A program made the translations under genes and the position numbers. Positions 54,693 to 64,000 of a stretch of DNA of 64,000 bases are shown in pieces. Source of the stretch: Henckelia pumila (taxonomy: Eukaryota > Streptophyta > Magnoliopsida > Lamiales > Gesneriaceae); NCBI RefSeq assembly GCF_033568475.1, contig NC_133123.1:61449522-61513521 (forward strand), written 5' to 3'. Every line of letters starts with the position of its first letter. Within the stretch, counting starts at the first letter, position 1. The notes below the pieces were generated by a model, which saw nothing but the letters and a program-made list of their open reading frames with translations, was not told where the DNA came from and ran no database searches.

Positions 54693-54699
54693 TTAATCT

Positions 54700-55030
54700 A
54701 AATTTACAAGACATAAAATCTTGAATTTAGAGTTTTAAGCTATAGCGCTTAAATTTGGAAAATATGAAAGTTTGAAACCAATCCTATAACTAGTGAAGTG
54801 ATAAATTGGAGAATACATATTGTCAAATTTGGAAAACTTGAAAGTTTGAAACCAATTCTATAACAAGTAAAGTGATAAATTGGAGAATACAATATTATCA
54901 AATTTGGTGACAATGTATGATCTTTGAATTCTTTACGCAATCATGCTTAAATCCAAATTTGACAAGATATAAAATTTTGAGTTTGGATTTCTAAATTTTA
55001 ATGCTTATAATTCGAAAAGCTATGATTACC
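54700..55030. repeat. Short tandem and inverted repeats
   Basis: A unit of about 75 bp (TGAAAGTTTGAAACCAAT...GTGATAAATTGGAGAATA) occurs twice at about 54,755-54,900. Two small hairpin-like phrases of the TAAATTTACAAGA / TCTTGAATTTAGA type flank it (about 54,708 and 54,950). Non-coding. Confidence 0.6.
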
Positions 55031-55049
55031 CAAAAATGTGGGAGAAGCA

Positions 55050-56471
55050 ATGAGTAATTAATCATGTAATCATGTTTAAGATTAAGTAAAACATGAATAA
55101 GGAAATTCCAAATGGGTTAACGGAGTCCAGAAATGGATTCAGGACACTTAAAATAGCCAAGAAGGTTCCGAGGGTTCGGATGGTTCGGAAGCTCCGAACC
55201 AAGTCAGGAGGCTCCGAACTGGATCGGAGGATCAGAACTTAGGATCGGAGGCTCCGAAGTGGATCGGAAGCTCCGTCGGTGAGATCGGACGTTCCGATCG
55301 GGACCAGGGCACGTGTCATTGCTGACGTTAGCAAAGTGACATCATGGCTGACGTAATATTGGGCAATCGGACGCTCTGAAGATGGGATCGGAGGTTCCGA
55401 TCGTGTTCGGACGTTTCGGGTTCGGAGGCTCCGAACTTCGTCTATAAATAGGGGGCCGAGATTTCATTTTCAACTCGCACCTCTCCTTTTCCTCTCTCAA
55501 TTCCTAGGCCTTCTAACTCAGATCTAGGGAGTTCTAGGCATCCTATTGGGAATCCAGAAGTGGCATAGCGATCCAGGCGTCGTAGCGGAGCTGTGGCCTA
55601 GTTTTGAGGCAATTGTCATCAGCGGGCTGACAACGGACGCAGGTATAGCTATGGTCTCCTTAAATTATTTAGGAGTATACAATAGTTTAATTAAGGCTTT
55701 TAGAGCTTAATTATTGATGCATGGGTATTTGCATCGTAGAGCTGATATAGGCTTGGAACCTAGAGTGAGACTGCTAGGACTGCCTGTAGTAAGGTACGTA
55801 AGTACTGACTGAGATAGCCAGCGGGTTTTGCATGCTTATATGTTGCATTTGTGTGTCATATTATTATGCAGCATGTGCATATAATATTGTGCCTGTCCAT
55901 CTTGTGAGATGAGCCATGTAGGGCCGCTCAGCCCTGTCTGGATGGGTGATGTCTAGTGACCAGTGACTGACGGGTCATGGGTGATTAGCATCTGGGGACA
56001 CGGTCCACGTCCTATAGGAATGAGCAGTGTACATAGGATTTGATCCCCGGGTTGTACACTCATGTCCAAGGCGCCTTTACTGAGCAGTTGTATACAGTTA
56101 TCCCAGATATGGATACCCTATCATTTGCATGCATCATATTTGTATGTTTTACCCAGTGCTTTCGTATTGAGCTTAGAGCTCATGTCCAGTCTTTTCTGTG
56201 TATCTGGACCCCCCATTTTACGGGGCAGGTGTAGGTGCAGGATTGAGCACCAGGAGCTTGGAGTAGCCAGTGACCAGTAAAAACAGCAGGATTAGCTGTA
56301 GGTTTTGCCTTTAGGCTATTTATTCGATTTGGTTGTATAAATCGAATTGGTTTAAACGGTTGTATTCTTCCGGTCTATTTTTATTTAAGTTTTCCGCAGC
56401 GATTTATTTAATGCATGTTTAATTATGCTCCTAACTCTGATTAGGTAGCGGATCCGGGTAGGGTCGCTACA
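55050..56471 (+). repeat. Lone LTR of the second gypsy family, left end missing
   Basis: Homologous to the LTRs at 13,088-14,676 and 17,752-19,318 from AATTAATCATGTAATC onward to the terminal GTCGCTACA, but lacking about the first 35 bp. It carries its own diverged palindrome array (about 55,160-55,440) and a TATA box (TATAAATA, about 55,442-55,449). It is more diverged than the other two copies. The right end abuts 5S rDNA spacer, while the left flank is not 5S, so the locus was rearranged after or during insertion. Confidence 0.85.
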
Positions 56472-56771
56472 TACGGGAGCTTCAGCCTGCTCACACGAAG
56501 CTTCTCTCGATACCTACAACAAGTATCTCGGTCTAAAAGACAGAGACACTCAAATTACAACTCGGATATGGTCTTTTGGGGCGTTTATCCCATAGGGCGC
56601 GCTGGGACCTACTGAAGCGGCCCGCGTCACCCAGATCGCATGCTCACGTCATGTGATTAAGTCTATTGCATCTTTTATATCCGCGGATTGGACTGAAAGA
56701 GTCGGAAATAGGACGGCGAGGAATCGGAAAAACATGAAGTACGAGAAAGAGAAAAAGAAATTAATGAAAAA

Positions 56772-56890
56772 GGGGTGCAACACGAATACTTCCCAGGGGG
56801 TCACACATCCTAGTACTGCTCTCGTCCAAGCACGCTTAACTTCAGAGTTCTAATGGAATCTGGTACATTAGTGCTGGTATGATCGCAACC
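56772..56890 (-). rRNA. 5S rRNA gene copy 1
   Basis: 119 bp matching the plant 5S sequence but with several differences (including TGTGTGACCC in place of TGGGTGACCC and changes in the GGATCCCATCAGAACTC part), so possibly a pseudogene. C-type spacers on both sides. Confidence 0.85.
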
Positions 56891-57291
56891 AACAGTGAAT
56901 GAATTCTTTATTGTTTTGTCTCTCGAATTGCGGATCGGAGGAACAGGAGCTGCAGTTTCAAACGGACATAACTTTCGAGCGGCTAAGAGATACGAGAGCT
57001 TCAGCCTGCTCACATGAAGCTCCTCTTGATACCTACAGAAAGTATCTCGGTCTAAGAGACGGAGACGCTAAAATTACAACCCGGAGATGGTCTTTTGGGA
57101 AGTTTTTCCCGTAGGGCGCGCTGGGACCTACCGAAGCGGCCCGCATCACCCAGATTGTACGTTCACGTCGTGTGATTAAGTCTATTGCATCTTTTCTATC
57201 CGCGGATTGGACTGAAAGAGTCGGAAATAGGATGGAGAGGAATCGGAAGAACAAGATGTACGAGTAAGAAAAAAAGAAACTAATAAAAAAA

Positions 57292-57410
57292 GGGGTGCAA
57301 CACGAGGACTTCCCAGGGGGTCACCCATCCTAGTACTGCTATTGCCCAAGCACGCATAACTTCGGAGTTATGATGGGATCCGGTGCATTAGTGCTGGTAT
57401 GATCGCACAC
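57292..57410 (-). rRNA. 5S rRNA gene copy 2
   Basis: Near-consensus plant 5S with the variant GTTATGCGTGC in the A-box region. Its upstream spacer (to its right) is type A. Confidence 0.92.
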
Positions 57411-57811
57411 AATAGTGAATGAATTTTTTATTTTTTTGTCTCTCGAATTGCGGATCGGAGGAACAGGAGCTGCAGTTTCAAACGGACATAACTTTCGATC
57501 GGCTGAGAGTTACTGGAGCTTTAGCCTGCTCACGCGAAGCTCCACTCGATACCTATAGTGTGTATCTCGGTTAAAGAGATGGAGACGCTCAAATTCCAAA
57601 ATGGAGATGGTCTTTCGGGGTATTTTTCTCGTATGTCGCACTGGAACCCACCGAAGCAGCCCGCATCACCCAGATCGCACGTTCACATCGTATGATTCAG
57701 TATATTCCATCTTTTCTATCCGCGGATTGGACTGAAAGAGTCGGAAATAGGACGGAGAGGAATCGAAATAACTAGAAGTACGAGTAAGAAAAAAAGTAAT
57801 TAATGAAAAAA

Positions 57812-57930
57812 AGGGTGCAACACGAGGACTTCCCAGGGGGTCACCCATCCTAGTACTGCTCTCGTCCAAGCACGCTTAATTTTGGAGTTCTGAAGGGATC
57901 CGGTGCATTAGTGCTGGTATGATCGCACCA
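57812..57930 (-). rRNA. 5S rRNA gene copy 3
   Basis: Carries the common TTAAGCGTGC form, with a few other differences around the A box. Upstream spacer type B. Confidence 0.9.
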
Positions 57931-58331
57931 AACAATGAATGAATTCTTTATTGTTTTGTCTCTCGAATTGCGGATCGGAGGAACAGGAGCTGTAGTTTCA
58001 AACGGACATAACTTTCGATCTGCTGAGATTTACGGGAGCTTCAGCCTGCTCACGCGAAGCTCTTCTCGATACCTACAGCCCATATCTCGGTCTAAGAGAT
58101 GGAGAAACTCAAATTCAAACCCGAAGATTGTCTTTGGGGGCATTTTTCCCGTAGGGCGCGCTGGGACCCACCGAAGTGGCCCGCGTCACCCAGATCGCAC
58201 GTTCACGTCATGTGATTCAGTCTATTGCATCTTTTCTATCCACGGATTGGATTGAAAAAGTTGAAAATAGGACGGAGAGGAATCGGAAGAACAAGATGTA
58301 CGAGTAAGAAAAAAAGAAACTAATAATAAAA

Positions 58332-58450
58332 GGGGTGCAACACGAGGACTTCCCGGGGGGTCACCCATCCTAGTGCTGCTCTTGCCCAAGCACGCATAAA
58401 TTCAGAGTTCTGATGGGATCTGGTGCATTAGTGCTAGTATGATCGCACCC
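58332..58450 (-). rRNA. 5S rRNA gene copy 4
   Basis: TTATGCGTGC variant form; upstream spacer type A, as for copies 2, 6 and 8. Confidence 0.92.
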
Positions 58451-58852
58451 AACAGTATATGAATTCTTTATTTTTTTTGTCTCTCGAATTGCGGATCGGA
58501 GGAACAGGAGCTGCAGTTTCAAACGGACATAACTTTCGATCGGTTGAGAGTTACTGGAGCTTCAGCCTGCTCACGCGAAGCTTCACTCGATACCTATAGT
58601 GTGTATCTTGGTTAAAGAGACGGAGACACTCAAATTTCAAAACGGAGATGGTCTTTCGGGGCATTTTTCCCATATGTCGCGCAGGGACCCATCGAAGCGG
58701 CCCGCGTCACCCAGATCGCACGTTCACATCGTATGATTCAGTCTATTGCATCTTTTCTATCCGCGGATTGGACTGAAAGAGTCGAAAATAGGACGGCGAG
58801 GAATCGAAAGAACAAGAAGTACGAGTAAGAAAAAAAGAAATTAATGAAAAAA

Positions 58853-58971
58853 GGGGTGCAACACGAGGACATCCCAGGGGGTCACCCATCCTAGTACTGC
58901 TCTCGCCCAAGCACGCTTAAATTCGGAGTTCTGATGGAATCTGGTGCATTAGTGTTGCTATGATCGCACCC
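58853..58971 (-). rRNA. 5S rRNA gene copy 5
   Basis: TTAAGCGTGC form; a few differences near the gene start (AGCAACACTAATG). Upstream spacer type B. Confidence 0.9.
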
Positions 58972-59361
58972 AACAATGAATGAATTCTTTATTGTTTTGT
59001 CTCTTGAATTGCGGATCGGAGAAATAGGTGCTGCAAATTCAAACGGACATAACTTTCGATCTGCTGAGAGTTACGGGAGCTTCAGCCTGCTCACGTGAAG
59101 CTCTTCTCGATACCCACAGCGCGTATCTCGGTTTAAGAGACGGAGAAGCTCAAATTCAAACCCGGAGATGGTCTTTGGGGGCATTTTTACCGTAGGGCGC
59201 GATGGGACCCACCAAAGTGGCCCGCGTCACCCAGATCGCACGTTCACGTCATGTGATTCAGTTTATTGCATATTTTCTATCCGCGTATTGGACTGAAAGA
59301 GTCGGAAATAATAGGAATCGGAAGAACAAGATGTGTAAGAAAAAAAGAAATTAATAAAAAA

Positions 59362-59480
59362 AGGGTGCAACACGAGGACTTCCCAGGGGTTCACCCATCC
59401 TAGTACTGCTCTTACCCAAGCACGCATAACTTCGGAGTTCTGATGGGATCCGGTGCATTAGTGCTGCTATGATCGCACCC
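59362..59480 (-). rRNA. 5S rRNA gene copy 6
   Basis: TTATGCGTGC variant form; upstream spacer type A. The gap to copy 5 is shortened (509 bp) by small losses in the B spacer. Confidence 0.9.
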
Positions 59481-59881
59481 AACATTGAATGAATTCTTTA
59501 TTTTTTTGTCTCTCGAATTGCGGATCGGAGGAACAGGAGCTGCAGTTTCAAATGGACATAACTTTCGATCGGCTGAGAATTACTGGATTTTCAGCCTGCT
59601 CACGCGAAGCTCCACTCAATACCTATAGTGCGTATCTCGGTTAAAGAGATGGAGACGCTGAAATTCCAAATGGAGATGGTCGTTCGGGGCATTTTTCCCG
59701 TATGTCGCGCTGGGACCCACTGAGGCGGCCCGTGTCACCCAGATCGCACGTTCACATCGTATGATTCAGTTTATTGCATCTTTTCTATCCGTGGATTGGA
59801 CTGCAAGAGTCGGAAATAGGACGGCGAGGAATCGAAAGAACAAGAAGTACGACTAAGAAAAAAAGAAATTAATGAAAAAAA

Positions 59882-60000
59882 GGGGTGCAACACGAGGACT
59901 TCCCAGGGGATCACCCATCCTAGTACTGCTCTCGCCCAAGCACTCTTCACTTCAGAGTTTTGATGGGATCCGGTGCATTAGTACTGGTATGATCGCACCC
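59882..60000 (-). rRNA. 5S rRNA gene copy 7
   Basis: Diverged in the A-box region (GTGAAGAGTGC). Upstream spacer type B. Confidence 0.9.
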
Positions 60001-60398
60001 AAGAGTGAATGAATTCTTTATTTTTTTGTCTCTCGAATTGCGGATCGAAGGAAAAGGAGCTGCAGTTTCAAACGGACATAACTTTCGATCTTCTGAGAGT
60101 CACGGGAGCTTCAGCCTGCTCACACGAAGCTCTTCTCGATACCTACAGCGCGTATCTCGGCCTAAGAGATGGAGAAGCTCAAATTCAAACCCGGATATGG
60201 TCTTTGGGGGCATTTTTTCCGTAGGGCGCGCTGGAACCCCACCGAAGTGGCCCGCGCCAGATCGCACATTCACGTCGTGTGATTCAGTTTATTGCATCTT
60301 TTCTATCCGTGGATTGGACTGAAAGAGTCGGAAATAGGACGGAGAGGAATCGTAAGAACAAGATGTACGAGTAATACAAAAATAAACTAATAAAAAAA

Positions 60399-60517
60399 GG
60401 GGTACAACACGAGAACTTCCCAGGGGGTCACCCATCCTAGTACTGCTCTTGCCCAAGCACGCATAACTTCGGAGTTTTGATGGGATCCGGTGCATTAGTG
60501 CTGGTATGATCGCACCC
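60399..60517 (-). rRNA. 5S rRNA gene copy 8
   Basis: TTATGCGTGC variant form; upstream spacer type A. Confidence 0.92.
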
Positions 60518-60902
60518 AACAGTGAATGAATTCTTTATTTTTTTGTCTCTCGAATTGTGGATCGGAGGAACAGGAGCTGCAGTTTCAAACGGACTTAACT
60601 TTCGATCGGCTGAGAGTTACTGGAGTTTCAGCCTGCTCACGCGAAACTCCACTCGATACCTATAGTGCGTATCTCGGTTAAAGAGACGGAGACGGTCAAA
60701 TTCCAAAACAAAGATGGTCTTTCGGGGAATTTTTCCCGTATGTTGCGCTGGGACCCACCGAAGCGGCCCGCGTCACCCAGATCGCACGTTCAGTCTATTG
60801 CATCTTTTCTATCCACGGATTGGACTGAAAGAGTCGGAAATAGGACGGAGAGGAATCGAAAGAACAAGAAGTACGAGTAAGAAAAAAAAATTAATGAAAA
60901 AA

Positions 60903-61021
60903 GGGGTGCAACAAGAGGACTTCCCAGGGGGTCACCCATCCTAGTACTTCTCTAACCCAAGCACGCTTGACTTCGGAGTTCGGATGGCATCCGGTGCATT
61001 AGTGATGGTATGATCGCACCT
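60903..61021 (-). rRNA. 5S rRNA gene copy 9
   Basis: GTCAAGCGTGC form with further differences in the gene. Upstream spacer type C, breaking the A/B alternation. Confidence 0.88.
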
Positions 61022-61419
61022 AACAGTGAATGAATTCTTTACTGTTTTGTCTCTCGAATTGCGGATCGGAGGAACAGGAGCTACAGTTCAAACGGACATA
61101 ACTTTCGATCGGCTAAGAGTTACGGGAGCTTCAGCCTGCTCACCCGAAGCTTCTCTCGATACCTACAGCAAGTATCTCGATCTAAGAGATGGAGACGCTC
61201 AAATTACAACCCGGAGATGGTATTTTGGGTCGTTTTTCCCGTAGGGCGCGCTGGGACCCACCGAAGTGGCCCGCGTCACCCAAATCGCACGTTCACGTCG
61301 TGTGATTAAGTCTAATTGCATCTTTTCTATACGCGGATTGGGCTGAAAGAGCCGGAAATAGGACGGCGAGGAATCGGAAAAACAAGAAGTACGAGTAAGA
61401 AAAAAAAATTAATGAAAAA

Positions 61420-61538
61420 GGGGTGCAACACGAGGTCTTACCAGGGGGTCACCCATCCTAGTACTGCTCTCGCCCAAGCACGCTTAAATTCGTAGTTCTG
61501 ATGGGATCCAGTGCATTAGTGTTTATATGATCGCACCC
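61420..61538 (-). rRNA. 5S rRNA gene copy 10
   Basis: TTAAGCGTGC form with changes in the first 25 bases of the gene (ATATAAACACTAATG). Upstream spacer type B. Confidence 0.88.
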
Positions 61539-61939
61539 AACAATAAATGAATTCTTTATTGTTTTGTCTCTCGAATTGCGGATCGGAGGAACAGGAGCTG
61601 CAGTTTCAAACGGACATAACTTTCGATTTGCTGAGAGTTACGGGAGCTTCAGCCTGCTCATGTGAAGCTCTTCTCGATACCCACATCGCGTATCTCGGTC
61701 TAAGAGACAGGGAAGCTCAAATTCAAACCCGGAGATGGTCTTTGGGGGCATTTTTCCCGTAGGGCATGCTAGGACCCACCGAAGTGGCCCGCATCACCCA
61801 GATCGCATGTTTACGTCGTGTGATTCAGTCTATTGCATATTTTCTATCCGCTTATTGGACTGAAAGAGTCAGAAATAGGACGGAGAGGAATCGGAAGAAC
61901 AAGATGTACGAGTAAGAAAAAAAGAAACAAATAAAAAAA

Positions 61940-62033
61940 GGGTGCAACACGAGGACTTCAAGGGGGTCACCCATCCTAGTACTGCTCTTACCCAAGCATG
62001 CATAAATTTGGAGTTCTGATGGGATCCGGTGCT
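61940..62033 (-). pseudogene. 5S rRNA gene copy 11, cut by an LTR
   Basis: The 3' 94 bp of a 5S gene, with the TTATGCGTGC variant. The first 25 or so bases of the gene are replaced at 62,034 by the end of an inverted LTR, so it has lost its start and upstream spacer here. Confidence 0.9.
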
Positions 62034-64000
62034 GTGAGGACCCGGATTCTAATCATCTAATCAAAATGAAGCTATCAATCATCCACAACAAGCCAAGGCT
62101 TAAAGCCAAAAAAAAATAAAATAAAATTATTTTATCTTTTTTTTAAAAGGGCATGCACGGACCCCGGACACCTTCTGTGTCTGGGTCCGTGCATTAAACT
62201 GCACAAAACCAACTTCTGCATAAATAATGCACGGACTCCGTGCAGCCTCCGTGCCCGAATTCGTGCCCAACATAACAAAATCAACAATTTTCTTTCTTGG
62301 AACGAACCCACGAATCTAGGCACGGGGTCCGTGCATGAACAATTCCGGAACACTAAAAAAATGCGAAGGTATACGGACCCTTACCCGGACCTAAGCACGG
62401 GGTTCGTGCCCTGCTATTTTCCAGAAAAATAAAACTTCAACAGCAGAACATGCAATCCAACTCCACCTCAAATCATAAATATCAACATAAAACATGCATA
62501 TACATGATAGTTCTAAGGTTGTACAAAAACCAATCTAGTAGAACATACATCAACCTAAGTTCTACAAACCAAAATACAAGTACAACGAGATTGAAATCAA
62601 ATTTAGACATTCTAAACCAAGCCCTCACTCTATCATTCCCCAACTCGATCTAGTCATGCTTCCTGTGACTCGAACCTTCATAACCTGTTATCAAGCACAC
62701 ATAAAAACAAGACAAAAGCCGGATAACTCCGGTGAGAATAATATTCCCAGTAAAAGAGACAAACAGGCAGCAGCAACTAATAACTCAAATATGAAATGAA
62801 ATCAACTAGACATGCAATTCATGTAGTAATTCAACAACATGAATATAATAACCATACAATTCAAAATGCATTAAAATGCAATGCATGTCATCGGGGTTTA
62901 AGATTGTTTAAATCGGATACTCAAAGGAATTTCGTTTTCGAATCGTCGATTGGGATCCCGAGGCCAAGATATCACCACAACTCACCGACTCTCCCTTTCG
63001 AGGTGAATGTAGTACATCTTGTGCCTCTAGACTTTGGAGCACTATAAAGAGTTATTTTAAAATCGCAGCCATTGGATAACTCGACCAATGCTACTCAATT
63101 ATAGCCCCCAAATCGTCTAATCAAAAACTGGCAACTTAGTCATTCAATTCTCGAATCAAAAGAGGCTCAATATGAATGCATATGGAAATCGGAATACATT
63201 TACACCATTCAATTCAAGTACGCAGTCAATCAAAACAATTAAACATGCATGTATGTGATTTTAGGGACTCGAGAGTTAATCAAAAACTCGAGTATTCATC
63301 CCTTTGAACTCGATGTCGTCATTTACCTTTTCTTCGATTCGATTGGTGCTCCAAATCTGGAATTCAACACCAATAATAATTTCTCAATCAATATTCATTC
63401 AACTATTCAAGTCAATCAATCTTCGAAATAAATTTCATTACAAACCGTTCTTCAACTTCCAATGAATCAACCTTCAATTCTTGTTCAAGCCCAACTAACT
63501 TCAACCAAATCTGAAATGAATATTAATATAGGCCCGTTATCAACTTCTCTATTCAAACAAAACCCAAATCGATCAATTCAAATGAGACGATATTCAAAAC
63601 TCAAACTGGCGGCATAACGGCTATAAATTCGAATATCCGGAAATACAATAATCAATATATCCATCAAAACAACTCATAAAAACAATCATTCCTCCAATTA
63701 AACTCAATCCCAACCAATCTCAAAACACCAATTTTTGAATTAACCTTAAAAAATTCATAATAAATCCAAACTTCGTTCTTTTTCCAAACCGACTTCGAAT
63801 ACACGATCTATGCTAGCCCAAGAACAACATATCCAAAAATCATTCGATTCCAACAACATCCGAAAAATAAATTATGTCCGATCGAAGAAATACTTACGTT
63901 AAAATGAAGCCCTTGTTGTCGGGATCGCGAAACCACCTTCGAAATAAAAATCTACCGGTCGGATCGAGCACAAAATCGATGGAGAAAGCTTGGAGATGGG
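62034..64000 (-). mobile_element. Inverted LTR of a Tekay-related gypsy element, incomplete
   Basis: Starts TGTGAGGACCCGG, the inverse of the ...GGGGTCTCACA end of the Tekay-like LTRs at 777 and 7,756. Many stretches match those LTRs in reverse, for example the block at 63,765-63,830 matching about 1,195-1,260 (shared AAGAACGAAGTTTGGATTTAT-type phrases, split by small changes). It is clearly diverged, so a related family rather than the same one. A set of GCACGGxxTCCGTGC dyads lies at about 62,155-62,410. The other end is beyond the window, so solo LTR or full element is not decided. Confidence 0.75.

Larger units (their letters stand above)
56472..62033 (-). repeat. 5S rDNA tandem array
   Basis: Ten full gene copies plus one cut copy on the minus strand. 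Distances between gene ends are 520, 520, 520, 521, 509, 520, 517, 504 and 517 bp. Each unit has a 119-bp 5S gene, a T-run just downstream of the gene (polymerase III terminator, seen as A-runs on the plus strand) and a spacer of about 390-400 bp. Spacers fall into three types (A, B, C) by linked differences. From left to right they run C, C, A, B, A, B, A, B, A, C, B. The left end is a partial C spacer (56,472-56,771) abutting an LTR. The right end is cut by another LTR. Confidence 0.95.

Noticed and set aside
56640-62030. Several reading frames of 60-106 codons repeated across the right end
   Set aside because: They are chance frames in 5S spacers and genes, recurring only because the array repeats.

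Overview
The window is nuclear DNA of a flowering plant, most likely a eudicot. Host genes have many short introns with GT-AG borders, plant LTR-retrotransposon lineages are nested in one another, a plant Helitron is present, and a plant-type 5S rDNA array lies at the right. Lamiales or another asterid is a weak guess from general repeat style only; nothing here fixes the species.

Left third (1-19,880): a three-deep retrotransposon nest. A Ty1/copia element of the Sirevirus (SIRE/Maximus) type runs from beyond the left edge to about 19,880. It holds the end of pol, an env-like/ORF3 region with the 'putative plant transposon protein' domain, several polypurine tracts and a 3' LTR. A Ty3/gypsy chromovirus (Tekay-like, 777-9,637, TSD TTTTC) sits after its pol. 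A second gypsy element with little or no coding content (13,088-19,318, TSD AGGAT) splits its 3' LTR. All are fossils.

Middle (about 25-52 kb): a gene island with four intact-looking host genes. They are a USP-domain receptor-like cytoplasmic kinase (26,568-29,391, +), an F-group bZIP zinc-deficiency regulator of the bZIP19/23 type (44,182-45,299, +), an MSI2/MSI3-like WD40 histone chaperone (46,021-48,635, -) and a squalene epoxidase (49,756-52,262, +). All splice junctions keep frame. Between the kinase and the bZIP gene lie a 4.07-kb non-autonomous Helitron carrying a copied piece of the neighbouring kinase gene, a decayed gypsy gag fragment split by a solo LTR, a 5'-truncated L1-type LINE, foldback elements and a tRNA-derived SINE.

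Right (52-64 kb): a Tourist-like MITE, a lone LTR of the same family as the second gypsy element, then a 5S rDNA array on the minus strand (ten full 119-bp gene copies plus one cut copy, period about 504-521 bp). Spacer types A and B, and linked gene variants, alternate to give a dimer of about 1.04 kb. The array ends where an inverted LTR, related to the Tekay-like one at the left, enters the eleventh 5S gene and runs off the window.

The genes do not form a pathway together. The most striking signals are the dimeric order in the 5S array, the Helitron with a nearly identical gene fragment from 3.7 kb away, and short palindrome arrays in several retroelement LTRs and non-coding regions. Coordinates were read by eye and may be off by a base or so at some splice sites.
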